64,000 nucleotides of DNA from Brevibacterium yomogidense (GTDB taxonomy: Bacteria; Actinomycetota; Actinomycetes; Actinomycetales; Brevibacteriaceae), in NCBI RefSeq assembly GCF_016107685.1, contig NZ_JABASY010000002.1:806001-870000 (forward strand). Reading direction: 5' to 3'. Positions 54,891 to 63,338 of the stretch are shown piece by piece (position 1 is the stretch's first letter; each line of letters opens with the position of its first letter). Position numbers and translations under genes: made by a program. The notes under the pieces were generated by a model, which saw nothing but the letters and a program-made list of their open reading frames with translations, was not told the DNA's origin and ran no database searches.

Positions 54891-55853
54891 TCAGCTCGTC
54901 CGCGGACGCTGCTGGAAGATCATCCGGAACTTGCCGATCTGCACATCGGCACCGTTCTGCAGCTCGATCGAGTCGATGAGCTGCCGCCCCACATACGTCC
55001 CGTTGAGTGATCCGGTGTCCCGCAGTGTGAAGCCCGACGGTGTGCGCACGAACTCCGCATGCTTGCGCGACACGGTCACATCGTCGAGGAAGATGTCCGC
55101 GTTGGGGCTGCGCCCCACCGTGACGACATCGGTGTCCAGGAGGATCTGCGCGCCGGCGTCTGGTCCGGATACGACGACCAGCAGTGCGTCGGTCTCGTCG
55201 AGGTTCTGCAGGTCGGGGACCGGGTGGATCTCACCGGTGTGCGGATCCAGGATCCCGGAGAACTGCTGGCTGCTCTGGTTCCCCTGGCTTCCCTGGGGCT
55301 GCCCGGCGGGAGCGGCGTTCGGATCACTCCACTGCTGCGGGGGGCCGCCCTGTGTCTGGCCCTGCGAACCGAACTGCGGCTGAGCGCCCTGGCCGGGGCC
55401 CTGGTGCTGCGGTCCCGAGCCGAAGGGAGCAGCGGGCTGGTCCCACTGACCGGGCTGGCCGGAGGGTGGTTGCTGCCCGTACTGCTGCGGCGGCACCTGT
55501 CCCTGTTGCTGGGCCCACTGCTGGTCGAGCTGCTCCTGGCTCCATGCCTGCGGCTGGGAGCCCTGGGGAGCCTGCCCCTGGGGGGCACTGCCATAGGGGG
55601 CGTCACCGTAGGCCGACTGTCCGTACTGCGGTTGCGCTGCGCCCTGCTGAGGCCACTCCTGGTGAGTCTGTGGGGGCTGCCCCCACTGCTGCTGGGGCTG
55701 CGAGCCCTGTGCGGGGTCCTGTGGCGGCTGGGGAGCTTCGGGCTCACCCTGCTGCTGGCCGCCGAACGGGAAGACGTGCGGCGTCGCCGAGGTCGATTCC
55801 TGATCCGTCCACGGCTGCTGACCGTTGGGGAACCCACCGTTCTGCTGGGACAT
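54891..55853 (-). CDS. FHA domain protein, GarA/OdhI-like with Gln/Pro/Gly-rich N-terminus
   Basis: A 320-residue protein. Residues 225-320 form a forkhead-associated domain with the phosphothreonine-binding residues in TVGRSPNADIF, VTVSRKHAEF and GSLNGTYVGRQ, very like GarA/OdhI, which inhibits 2-oxoglutarate dehydrogenase when unphosphorylated. Unlike GarA, the preceding 190 residues are a low-complexity region of Gln, Pro and Gly. No ETT phosphorylation motif was found. The gene is fused to gcvH by a one-base overlap, as gcvH and garA are neighbours in mycobacteria. Binding partners may therefore differ from those of GarA. Confidence 0.83.
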   Translation of the reverse strand: MSQQNGGFPNGQQPWTDQESTSATPHVFPFGGQQQGEPEAPQPPQDPAQGSQPQQQWGQPPQTHQEWPQQGAAQPQYGQSAYGDAPYGSAPQGQAPQGSQPQAWSQEQLDQQWAQQQGQVPPQQYGQQPPSGQPGQWDQPAAPFGSGPQHQGPGQGAQPQFGSQGQTQGGPPQQWSDPNAAPAGQPQGSQGNQSSQQFSGILDPHTGEIHPVPDLQNLDETDALLVVVSGPDAGAQILLDTDVVTVGRSPNADIFLDDVTVSRKHAEFVRTPSGFTLRDTGSLNGTYVGRQLIDSIELQNGADVQIGKFRMIFQQRPRTS

Positions 55854-56257
55854 CAGGCTCCTTCGCTTTCGACTGCCGCACGGTAGGCGGCGCTGTCCAT
55901 GAGTGCGTCGACCTCCGCCGGGTCGGACAGGCGGACATCGTAGATCCAGCCTTCAGAGTACGGGTCGGAGTTGATCGTCTCCGGAGAGTCCTCCAGTGCT
56001 TCATTCACCGTGATGACTTCGCCGGACACCGGAGCGACGAGATCCGACACGCTCTTCGTGCTCTCCACCTCACCGCTCGATTCACCCGCGGTGACGGTGT
56101 CCCCCGGTTCAGGCATGTCCACGAAGACGACGTCGCCCAGTGAGTCCTGCGCGAAATCGGTGATCCCCACGCGGACCACCGAATCGTCGTCGGTCCGGGC
56201 AACCCACTCGTGCTCTGCGGAATAGCGCAGGCCTTCGGGAAAGGTGAGATCAGCCAT
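55853..56257 (-). CDS. gcvH: Glycine cleavage system H protein
   Basis: Lipoyl carrier that shuttles the aminomethyl group in glycine cleavage, 134 residues. The start RYSAEHEWVARTDDDSV and the lipoylation site EVESTKSVSDLVAPVSG with Lys68 are diagnostic, followed by NSDPYSEGWIYDVRL. The ATG has GAGGAGG upstream, an unusually strong ribosome site. The P and T proteins are not in the window. Confidence 0.96.
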   Translation of the reverse strand: MADLTFPEGLRYSAEHEWVARTDDDSVVRVGITDFAQDSLGDVVFVDMPEPGDTVTAGESSGEVESTKSVSDLVAPVSGEVITVNEALEDSPETINSDPYSEGWIYDVRLSDPAEVDALMDSAAYRAAVESEGA

Positions 56258-56405
56258 GTCAACTCCTCCTCGTCAGGACTATCCCCACCAGCATAGCCGC
56301 ATCGGTGGCGCAGATCGCATCTGGACCGTTTTCGACTCCGATCTGGCGGCATTCCCCGATTCTCCCCGGAGCAGTGACCTCTGCGCCACCGGCCCTGCCA
56401 CCGAT

Positions 56406-56435
56406 TTGCTCCCGGGTGAAGCGGTCGGATATGGT
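56406..56435 (+). promoter_or_regulatory. Candidate promoter of tRNA-Pro
   Basis: TTGCTC (56406-56411), an 18-base spacer and TATGGT (56430-56435) precede the tRNA by 26 bases. The -10 fits TAnnnT. The remainder of the 204-bp gap after gcvH shows no other feature. Confidence 0.5.
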
Positions 56436-56461
56436 CGTCCACGGTCCTTCGCGGACCGGGA

Positions 56462-56538
56462 CGGGCTATGGCGCAGCTTGGTAGCGCGCCTGACTGGGGG
56501 TCAGGAGGTCGTGGGTTCGAATCCCGCTAGCCCGACCA
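56462..56538 (+). tRNA. tRNA-Pro (anticodon GGG)
   Basis: A 77-base cloverleaf folds by eye with a seven-pair acceptor stem (CGGGCTA with TAGCCCG), a GCGC D stem, an anticodon stem CCTGA/TCAGG with loop CTGGGGG (GGG at the anticodon) and a GTGGG/CCCGC T stem with the TTCGAAT loop. The CCA end is encoded. GGG reads proline CCC codons. No integrated element is seen at its 3' end. Confidence 0.96.
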
Positions 56539-56544
56539 GCGAAG

Positions 56545-56575
56545 ATGCCGGAACATCGAGTCGATGTTCCGGCAT
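56545..56575. terminator. Hairpin terminator after tRNA-Pro
   Basis: A perfect 15-bp stem (56545-56559 with 56561-56575) with a single-base loop centre is followed by TCTTGTGTC. The apex cannot pair fully, so the working loop is larger. It lies seven bases after the tRNA and 33 before the stop of the convergent PPTase gene, so it can terminate both. Confidence 0.7.
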
Positions 56576-56607
56576 TCTTGTGTCTCCGCCCGCGTTCGGA
56601 CCGCGCG

Positions 56608-57321
56608 TCACTCGGTCTCCGCACCGTGCAGGCAGATGGTCACACCTCCTGCGGTGAGCACCGTTGCGAGGTGCGTGGCCGACCGGTGCTCCGCGATCGC
56701 CCAGCTGCGGCCTGCCGCACCTGACGCCGTCCTGGTTCTGAGAACGCCCCCTCCAGCATCTGTGACATCGAGGGAGAACACCGCATCGAGGCTGGTCTCC
56801 CCGGTCTTCACGATCGCTTCCTTGCGCAGCCACAGACGGAGGAGTGCCGTGCCCGGCCGCCGTGACGACTCGACCAGCCGCTTCTCCCGCTCCGTCAGGG
56901 CGAGGTCGACGAGCGCCGCATCGACATCGTCCGCTCGGGGCTCCAGGTCGATCCCGCAGAGCGCATGCGCTGCAACGGCGGCCACCGCGCCCGCTGCGTG
57001 CGACCAGCTCACGTGGACCTCGTCGTGGCCCATGACCACGGGCTTTCCGTGAGGGCCTCCACAGGAGCTGCAGCGCTGGATTACGGTGAGATCCTCGGGA
57101 CGCCCTCCCACGAGCTCCGCGGCGCACATCCTCACGAGCACGTGCGCCGCGACGAAGTCGTCACGGTGGGCGTCGTACCGGAAGGCTGCGGCCCGGTCCC
57201 GCTCTACCGCACTGAGGAGCTGCCGAGGGTCCGGCACCTCCTGCAGCACCTCACGGGTCGGGCGCACCGCGACGATCGCGCGGCGGTCCGCACCACTGGG
57301 CCCCGGAGCACCGCGCGTCAC
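56608..57321 (-). CDS. 4'-phosphopantetheinyl transferase superfamily protein (Sfp-like)
   Basis: Transfers the phosphopantetheine arm of CoA to carrier proteins of fatty acid, polyketide or nonribosomal peptide enzymes. Metal and substrate motifs are CGIDLEPRADDVD near residue 124 and RLWLRKEAIVKTG near 165, in place of the usual GVDIE and WxxKEA. A GKP motif occurs in HGKPVVMGHDEVHVSWSH near 95. Length (237) fits the Sfp group and is larger than AcpS. The GTG start overlaps the end of the ABC transporter gene by four bases. No carrier protein or synthase is in the window. Confidence 0.87.
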   Translation of the reverse strand: MTRGAPGPSGADRRAIVAVRPTREVLQEVPDPRQLLSAVERDRAAAFRYDAHRDDFVAAHVLVRMCAAELVGGRPEDLTVIQRCSSCGGPHGKPVVMGHDEVHVSWSHAAGAVAAVAAHALCGIDLEPRADDVDAALVDLALTEREKRLVESSRRPGTALLRLWLRKEAIVKTGETSLDAVFSLDVTDAGGGVLRTRTASGAAGRSWAIAEHRSATHLATVLTAGGVTICLHGAETE

Positions 57322-59171
57322 CGGGAGTCCAGGCGGCTGAAGGCACCTCCGCGCGCACGCAGGTCGCCCGCTCGCCCCCGCTCGACGAGTCTGCCGGCGT
57401 CTATGACGGCGACGAAGGCACCATCGGGCACTCGGTCGACCCGGTGGGTGATCTCGAGCGTCGTGCGACCGGGCCGCTGGTCGAGGAGGGCGCCCCGCAC
57501 ATCGTCGGCGGTCTGCTCGTCCAACTGGCTCAGTGCCTCATCGAGCACGAGGACGTCGGGTTCCGCCAGGAGCGCGCGTGCGAGCGCGAGGCGCTGCAGC
57601 TGTCCGCCCGACACCTGTGTGCGACCGGAGGTGAGCACGGTGTCGAGACCCTCGGGCAGGGACGTTGCCCAGGCGTCGAGTCCGACGACGCGCAGGGCGT
57701 CGTCGACCTCGGCGTCCGTCGCGTCCGGGTTCGCGAGCCTCAGGTTCGCTCCGACCGTGTCGACGAGCAGGGTCGGCCTCTGGTCGACGAGTGCGACACG
57801 GGACCGCAGCGCGTCGAGAGGCAAGGCTGCGACCGGGGTCCCCCCGCAGACCACGAGCCCGTCATCCGGGTCCCATGCGCGGAGGAGCAGAGAGGCCAGA
57901 GACGATTTGCCGCTGCCTGACACTCCGACCACGCAGGACCATTCTCCGGCGGGGAAGGTGACGCTCACGCCTGTGAGTGCCCTGCGCGGTCGCGCGGCTC
58001 CCGCATCCGCTGCCGTGTCCGTTCCGGGGTAGGTGAACGACACCTCCCGGAAGGCCACCTCGACACCTCCTCGCGGTGCCTCGCCATTCGTCCATGACTG
58101 CTCGTCCTGTTCCGATGCCTCGGACGGACCCGGCACGTCGTCCGCCGTCACGGTCGTCATCGATCCCACGTCGCTGTCCGGGTCCGTGACCACAGGGGGC
58201 GCCTCCACGATCGCGCGGAGCCGCTGGGCGGACGCGAGGGCCGCGTCGAGGCCCGCAGTGAACGAATCGACCCCGCGTGCGGGCCCTCGCAGCCCGATCG
58301 CGACTGCGAGCGCGAGGACGACGGCGTGGACCCCCGCCCCGGTATGGAGGCCGAAGACGACCACCGCGATGAGCGAGCAGGCCTGGACGAGGTCGATCGC
58401 GCCCAGCCGTGCCCCCTGCACCGCTCCCGAGGCGGACCGCGCCTCCGTGAGCGTCGCACCGTCTGCGTCCAGGTCCGCGAGCCGACGCTCCTGGGCTCCC
58501 AGCATGAGCACGTCGCGGGTGCCGTGGACGTCGTCGCCGATCCGTGCCGCGACTGTGCCCCGCCTTTCGGCCACTCTTCGGGCCGCGTTCCAGACCGTGC
58601 GTGCGGAGACGAGCGGCAGGAGGAGGACCGCGCACACGAAGGGAGCGAGCAGCAGCGCGAGCCCGGCGTCCACGGCGACGCCCAGCCATACCAGTGCGAC
58701 AGCGGGTGTCGCGACGGCAGAGACGGCCGGAGGGAACGTGTGCGCGAAGAACACCTCGATCCGGTCGATGTCCCGTGTGGCGGTCTCCGTGAGCGCTGCG
58801 CCGGCTCTGCCCTTCGTCGCGGCGGGCGCCTGCGGGACGAGGGATGAGAAGAACAGTTCCCTCAGACGCTGCAGGGCCGTGAAGGCCACCCAGTGCCCCG
58901 CGTAGTGCTCCGCATAGCGCAGCGCCGCCTTCGCGAGCGCGATGACGACGAGGGTGGCGGACAGCTGCCCGACGTGGACTCCGTCCGCTCCTCCCGCGGC
59001 GCTCGCGAGAGCTCCGGCGGTGAGCACGAGCAGAGCCACCCCCAGCAGCTGGGAGACGATCCTCGCAGCGGCTGCCGACAGGAGGGGTGTCAGCAGCCCC
59101 CGGGCACTGCCCAGCAGCCACCGGGTCGTGTCTCTCCTGCGTTCGGTCGCTGCCGTATGCGGTGTGCTCAC
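57318..59171 (-). CDS. cydC: ABC exporter subunit, CydC-like (permease-ATPase fusion)
   Basis: A 617-residue half transporter. Six membrane segments are in the N-terminal 330 residues, and the ATPase has GVSGSGKSSLASL, QVSGGQLQRLALARALL and VLVLDEALSQLDE, with ITHRVDR as the H-loop. The helix ALRYAEHYAGHWVAFTALQR and the segment RDIDRIEVFFAHTFPP resemble CydC, which exports cysteine or glutathione for cytochrome bd assembly. cydAB are not in the window, so this rests on family resemblance. Walker B ends in DEA in place of DEP. The GTG start overlaps its partner's stop by four bases. Confidence 0.68.
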   Translation of the reverse strand: MSTPHTAATERRRDTTRWLLGSARGLLTPLLSAAAARIVSQLLGVALLVLTAGALASAAGGADGVHVGQLSATLVVIALAKAALRYAEHYAGHWVAFTALQRLRELFFSSLVPQAPAATKGRAGAALTETATRDIDRIEVFFAHTFPPAVSAVATPAVALVWLGVAVDAGLALLLAPFVCAVLLLPLVSARTVWNAARRVAERRGTVAARIGDDVHGTRDVLMLGAQERRLADLDADGATLTEARSASGAVQGARLGAIDLVQACSLIAVVVFGLHTGAGVHAVVLALAVAIGLRGPARGVDSFTAGLDAALASAQRLRAIVEAPPVVTDPDSDVGSMTTVTADDVPGPSEASEQDEQSWTNGEAPRGGVEVAFREVSFTYPGTDTAADAGAARPRRALTGVSVTFPAGEWSCVVGVSGSGKSSLASLLLRAWDPDDGLVVCGGTPVAALPLDALRSRVALVDQRPTLLVDTVGANLRLANPDATDAEVDDALRVVGLDAWATSLPEGLDTVLTSGRTQVSGGQLQRLALARALLAEPDVLVLDEALSQLDEQTADDVRGALLDQRPGRTTLEITHRVDRVPDGAFVAVIDAGRLVERGRAGDLRARGGAFSRLDSR

Positions 59172-61033
59172 ACGCCACTCCCCTGTCGTGTCCGCGCGTC
59201 CTCGGGTGCGCCGGGGTCGAGCCGCACGATCCTGTCCGCGGCAAGGATCGCCCCGGGCCGGTGCGCGATCATGAGGACAGTCCGGTCCTCTGCGAGCGAC
59301 GCGAGGGCCGCGAGGATCTGGGCCTCTGCGGCGAGGTCCACCTGAGAGGTCGGTTCGTCGAGGACGAGGATCTGTGCGTCCGTGAGCCATGCCCGGGCGA
59401 TCGCCACACGCTGCGCCTGTCCCCCGGACAGCAGTGCACCCTGCTCCCCCACGTCCGTCTCGAGACCGTGCGGCATCGATGCGACGTCGTCCGCGAGTCC
59501 TGCCCGCTCGAGTGCCTTCCACAGTTCCTCGACACTCGCGTGCGGCGCCGCCATCCGCAGGTTGTCCGCGATCGAGCCCAGGAACAAGAACGTCCGCTGT
59601 TCGACGGCGGCGATCCGCGCCCGCACGCCTGCGGGGTCGAGCGCGGGGTCGACGCCTGCGACCCGCACGACTCCCGAGCGTGCCGTGAGATGGCCCTGGA
59701 TGAGCGCGGCAGCGGTCGATTTCCCTGCACCGCTGGGACCGACGAGGGCGACCCGCTCTCCGCGTGTCACCCGCAGCGAGAAGCGGTCGAGGACGGCGGG
59801 GCCGCCCGGCCAGCCGGCCGTCGCGCCGTCGAGCACGATCGCCTCCGCGTGCGCCCCGGCCGCCTCTGCTCCCAGCCCCGTCCTCGATCGGGAGTCTTCC
59901 GACACGGGGGTGTCTTCCGTCGACCGTGTGCTTCCCTCCGATCCGGACGCTCCCGTCGGCTGGGACGCTCCCGTGAGTTGGGAGGCTTCCGCGGAGGCCG
60001 CACCGTCCCCGTCGCGGAGGATCGAGCTGATCTGTGCCTGGCTCGCCCGGCCGGCGATGCCGATGTAGAAGAACTGGCCCACGACGTCGACGGGTCCGAT
60101 CACCAGTGTGGACATCAGCAGGATCGTGATGCCGCCACCCAGTGACAGGTCCCCACTCGTCACACGCACGGTCGCGAGCACAGCGGCGGCGACCACCACC
60201 CCCAGGGAGAACGCCGCGTCGACGACGAGGATGAGCAGCTGATTCACCGCGAGCATCCGCATGAGCGTGCGACGGTGCTCCTCGCCGCGGGCAGCGAGGA
60301 CTGCTGCCCGTCGATGGGCGGCACGCGCATAGACGAGCGTCTCGAGCGCTTGGATCGCGTCGAGGAAAGCGCTCGTGAGCGCGGCCTGGGACCTGCGGTA
60401 CGCTCCGCCCACCGGACGCACCAGCCGCTGGAACCCGCCGATGAGGACGGGTACCAGGAGGACGAGAGCACACAGGACGCCCGCAGTCAGCGGATCGACG
60501 GCGAGGGCCATGACGACGAGCACGAGGAGGGGTGTGGTGAGCGACGCGGTGATGGGGCCGAGGAACGAGGCGCGGTACTGCGCGGCCTTCTCCACGGACG
60601 TGGTCGCCGTGGCCATGAGCCTGCCGACCTGGGCGGATGCCCGAACGGACCCGCCGCGGAAGACCGCGGACACGACGGCGTTCCGCAGCCGGGTCTCCGT
60701 CTGCGAAGCCGCCCACTCGCTGAACCACGTGCCGATGCCCGCGCAGAGAGCCGCCACGCACGCCAGCGCCGAGGCCGCAGCGATCCATGCTGGACCGCCG
60801 GCGGCGGAAGAGGTGCTGCCGACGGAGTGGACGACGGCACCGTCGAGCGCGAGTCGGTCGATCGCGTCTCCCAGCAGGACGAAGAGGAGAGCCGTCGCTG
60901 CCGCCGCGAGCCAGCCCAGCACCACGGAGACCACGAGCACCCGCCGCGGCGTAGCCGCACGCACCCGGGGGTCCGGAGGTCCGGACGGCGGGCCAGGACG
61001 GCGGGAGGGTGGCCCGCCCGGTCGCGCGCTCAC
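59168..61033 (-). CDS. cydD: ABC exporter subunit, CydD-like (permease-ATPase fusion)
   Basis: A 621-residue partner half transporter. The membrane part (residues 25-330) is followed by a Ser/Thr/Glu-rich insert of about 55 residues, then an ATPase with ALVGPSGAGKSTAAAL near 425, LLSGGQAQRVAIARAWL and ILVLDEPTSQVDLA. Heterodimeric pairing with the next gene is implied by the GTGA overlap. CydD is the best family guess; a general drug, peptide or siderophore exporter is possible, notably because a PPTase gene follows. The GTG start at 61033 overlaps the tagI stop by four bases. Confidence 0.65.
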   Translation of the reverse strand: MSARPGGPPSRRPGPPSGPPDPRVRAATPRRVLVVSVVLGWLAAAATALLFVLLGDAIDRLALDGAVVHSVGSTSSAAGGPAWIAAASALACVAALCAGIGTWFSEWAASQTETRLRNAVVSAVFRGGSVRASAQVGRLMATATTSVEKAAQYRASFLGPITASLTTPLLVLVVMALAVDPLTAGVLCALVLLVPVLIGGFQRLVRPVGGAYRRSQAALTSAFLDAIQALETLVYARAAHRRAAVLAARGEEHRRTLMRMLAVNQLLILVVDAAFSLGVVVAAAVLATVRVTSGDLSLGGGITILLMSTLVIGPVDVVGQFFYIGIAGRASQAQISSILRDGDGAASAEASQLTGASQPTGASGSEGSTRSTEDTPVSEDSRSRTGLGAEAAGAHAEAIVLDGATAGWPGGPAVLDRFSLRVTRGERVALVGPSGAGKSTAAALIQGHLTARSGVVRVAGVDPALDPAGVRARIAAVEQRTFLFLGSIADNLRMAAPHASVEELWKALERAGLADDVASMPHGLETDVGEQGALLSGGQAQRVAIARAWLTDAQILVLDEPTSQVDLAAEAQILAALASLAEDRTVLMIAHRPGAILAADRIVRLDPGAPEDARTRQGSGV

Positions 61034-61623
61034 GTCCACACCCCCGACGTGCCTCTCCTGTGGGATCCGATCAGATGTGTGTCGACGATGCCCAGCGCTT
61101 CCATGAGGGCGAACATCGTCGTGGGGCCGACGAACCGGAACCCGTGGGCACGCAGCGTGCGGGCGAGCGCACGGGATTCCTCCGACTGCGTGGGGATCTC
61201 CGCGGCTGCGCGCGGCTGCGGGGTCTCGTCGGGGCGGAAGGACCACACCAGGTCTGCGAGGCCGCCGTCGTCCCTCAGGGCGAGCGTCGCCTGCGCGTTC
61301 GTGATGGTCGCGAGGATCTTCGCGCGGTTGCGCACGATGCGGGCATCGTGCAGGAGGCGTTCGACGTCTTCGTCGCGGAAGCGTGCGACGGTCTCCGGGT
61401 CGAAGTGCGCGAAGGCGTCGCGGAAGGCGGGCCGCTTCCTCAGGATCGTCGCCCAGGACAGCCCGGACTGGAACGCTTCGAGGCTGAGACGCTCGAAGAC
61501 CCCTTGCTCGTCACGGACGGGCATGCCCCATTCCGTGTCGTAGTAGTCGCGCAGCAGCGGGTCATGGGCCGCCCAGGCAGGACGCGCGAGGCCGTCGTCA
61601 CCCGTCACCGTTCCGTCCGTCAT
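61030..61623 (-). CDS. tagI: DNA-3-methyladenine glycosylase I
   Basis: Removes 3-methyladenine from DNA, 197 residues of the HhH-GPD-like Tag family. The catalytic Glu in RLSLEAFQSGLSW (Glu49), DARIVRNRAKI and RFVGPTTMFALMEALG are conserved. The E. coli zinc ligands are Cys4, His17, His175 and Cys179. At the same spacing this protein has Pro15, Tyr28, His183 and Ser187, so three of four ligands are lost. The fold may be stable without zinc, since the site is structural. It is followed by the transporter genes with a GTGA overlap. Confidence 0.9.
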   Translation of the reverse strand: MTDGTVTGDDGLARPAWAAHDPLLRDYYDTEWGMPVRDEQGVFERLSLEAFQSGLSWATILRKRPAFRDAFAHFDPETVARFRDEDVERLLHDARIVRNRAKILATITNAQATLALRDDGGLADLVWSFRPDETPQPRAAAEIPTQSEESRALARTLRAHGFRFVGPTTMFALMEALGIVDTHLIGSHRRGTSGVWT

Positions 61624-61663
61624 CGCTCACCATCCCTCATCGCCTGCCCGCACTCATGGCCCG

Positions 61664-62359
61664 TCATCCGTCGAGTCCCGTCTCACGCAGAGTGATGTTG
61701 ATGCGCCCTGCCTCCAGTCCGCAGCCGGGAGGTGCGGTCCCCGGGTGCATCCGGGTGACCGCGTGGTAGGCCAGCCGCGAGGGGCCGCCGAACACGAACA
61801 GGTCGCCGGATTCGAGGACGAGGTCCTCGTAGGGCTTGTTCCGCGTCTCCGTGTTGCCGAACCGGAAGGTGCAGGAATCGCCGATCGACAGGGAGACGAC
61901 CGGTGCGCGGGACACTTCGTCCCTGTCCTGGTGCATCCCCATCCGCGCCGCCTCATCATAGAAGTTCACAAGAGCCGTGTCCGGCGTGTAGTCACCCTCG
62001 AGACGCAGGGTCTCGGACCACTCCCCCGGGTCGTCCCCGTATGCGGCGGCGATGGCGCTGCGGCCCAGACGGACCATCCAGTCGGGGACGTCCAGGACCT
62101 CGCGGCCATTCACGTCGACCGCTTCACGCGTGTATGCGTAAGGGCGCCAGTGCCAGCCCAGGCAGACCGTCTTCACGCTCATCTCGTGACCGCGGACCTT
62201 CGCGGCACGCGGTGGGACCGGGCCCTCCGCCCACTCGCGGAACCGTGCGACCAGCCACGCCTGCTGAGTCGGATCGAGGAAGCCGGGCACCCAGACAGCG
62301 CCGGGGGCCACCTCCCTGCGGGGTCTCTCCAGCAGGTCGTCTCCGAACAGCGCGTCCAT
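61664..62359 (-). CDS. alkB: AlkB-family 2-oxoglutarate/iron dioxygenase
   Basis: Direct repair enzyme that oxidatively removes alkyl lesions (1-methyladenine, 3-methylcytosine). The iron-binding HxD is in GMHQDRDE near residue 142, the distal His in RLAYHAVTRM near 200 and the oxoglutarate-binding Arg in GRINITLRETG near 222. NFYDEAARMGMHQD is typical of AlkB. It precedes tagI by 40 bp on the same strand, so the two alkylation repair genes may be coexpressed. No Ada gene is visible. Confidence 0.93.
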   Translation of the reverse strand: MDALFGDDLLERPRREVAPGAVWVPGFLDPTQQAWLVARFREWAEGPVPPRAAKVRGHEMSVKTVCLGWHWRPYAYTREAVDVNGREVLDVPDWMVRLGRSAIAAAYGDDPGEWSETLRLEGDYTPDTALVNFYDEAARMGMHQDRDEVSRAPVVSLSIGDSCTFRFGNTETRNKPYEDLVLESGDLFVFGGPSRLAYHAVTRMHPGTAPPGCGLEAGRINITLRETGLDG

Positions 62360-62392
62360 CGCACCTCCGCTTCCGGTTCGGACGTCGTCGGC

Positions 62393-63253
62393 TCACACAC
62401 CCTTGAAGTAGACCAGCTGGGTCGTCGTGGCGAGCAGCTGTCCGTCCTCGCCCCACACATGGCCCACCTGGTCGAAGAGGCCCTCGTGGAAGCGCGAGGC
62501 CTGGGCCCGGCAGAGGAGGTTCTCGCCCTGAGCGGCCAGTGCCTCGGGCCCGGTGTGGAAGTACACGGTGTAGGTGACGGTGCCGGCGGGCGACGGCGCG
62601 CCCGTCCGCGCGAAGATCCGGGGGAAGAACACGTCGGAGGCCGCCGCGAGCGACAGGTGGTCCCACGTCCGCGGCTGGGACTGGGCGACCCACATGACGG
62701 TCTCCGACGAATCGGACGGCCTGTGGGGAACCCCGGACACCAGCCGGAACACATAGTTGTCAGTCCAGGGCAGGTTCATGCTGTAGCGGGCGACGTCCAC
62801 CTCCGCGGGAGCGGGGACGTGAGGTGCGTGTGCCTCCGTGTCGGAGAACGTCTCGCGGCCTCCCGCGAGCAGTACGGTCCCCGTCATGACCGTCCCCGAT
62901 TCCTGGTCGACGCGCACCGTCCAGTGCTGGTTCGATCGGTTCGTGCGCACCGGGTCCACCGTGATGGAGAGCTGGCCGTCCGACACGGGGGCCGCGAAAT
63001 TGAGTGTGAGCGCGGCGGGCCGGCCCTGCGCACGGGGGTCGGAGGTCACGGCGGCGAGCGCCTGCGCGGCCGTCGCTCCCCCGTAGGGTCCCACCATGTT
63101 CGCCCATGCCGGATGAGTCCGAGCCACCGCGGTCCGCGGTCCGGTGACGCCCGACCCCTGCTCCGACCCCGCGACGACGGGTGCGGCAGGGTGCTGACCC
63201 GAGGAGTCGAGCGACTCCTCGAGGGCGATGAGAGCGTCGAACGTGTGCGGCAT
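62393..63253 (-). CDS. Acyl-CoA thioesterase family protein (double hot dog, TesB-like)
   Basis: A 286-residue protein with two hot-dog domains. The first (residues 40-130) has WANMVGPYGGATAAQAL, and the second (residues 175-286) has ASDVFFPRIFARTG and TVTYTVYFHTGPEAL. These match the thioesterase superfamily 4-like acyl-CoA hydrolases of actinobacteria. Substrate chain length is unknown, and the catalytic residues are less clear than in E. coli TesB. It precedes alkB by 33 bp. Confidence 0.75.
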   Translation of the reverse strand: MPHTFDALIALEESLDSSGQHPAAPVVAGSEQGSGVTGPRTAVARTHPAWANMVGPYGGATAAQALAAVTSDPRAQGRPAALTLNFAAPVSDGQLSITVDPVRTNRSNQHWTVRVDQESGTVMTGTVLLAGGRETFSDTEAHAPHVPAPAEVDVARYSMNLPWTDNYVFRLVSGVPHRPSDSSETVMWVAQSQPRTWDHLSLAAASDVFFPRIFARTGAPSPAGTVTYTVYFHTGPEALAAQGENLLCRAQASRFHEGLFDQVGHVWGEDGQLLATTTQLVYFKGV

Positions 63254-63338
63254 GCTTCCTCCGGGGCTGGGTGGGACTACTCGACAACCGATCGTATCGG
63301 TGGGGGTGGGTGTCAGGACGCGCTCCTGTCCTGCGTGA

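Noticed and set aside
55260-55840. Repetitive Gln/Pro codons read on the plus strand as Leu/Gly-rich open frames
   Set aside because: These are the complement of the low-complexity N-terminus of the FHA protein, whose FHA domain is in frame and intact.
56539-56607. Possible integration site at the 3' end of tRNA-Pro
   Set aside because: No integrase, no repeated tRNA end and no change of composition were seen; the following palindrome is best read as a terminator.
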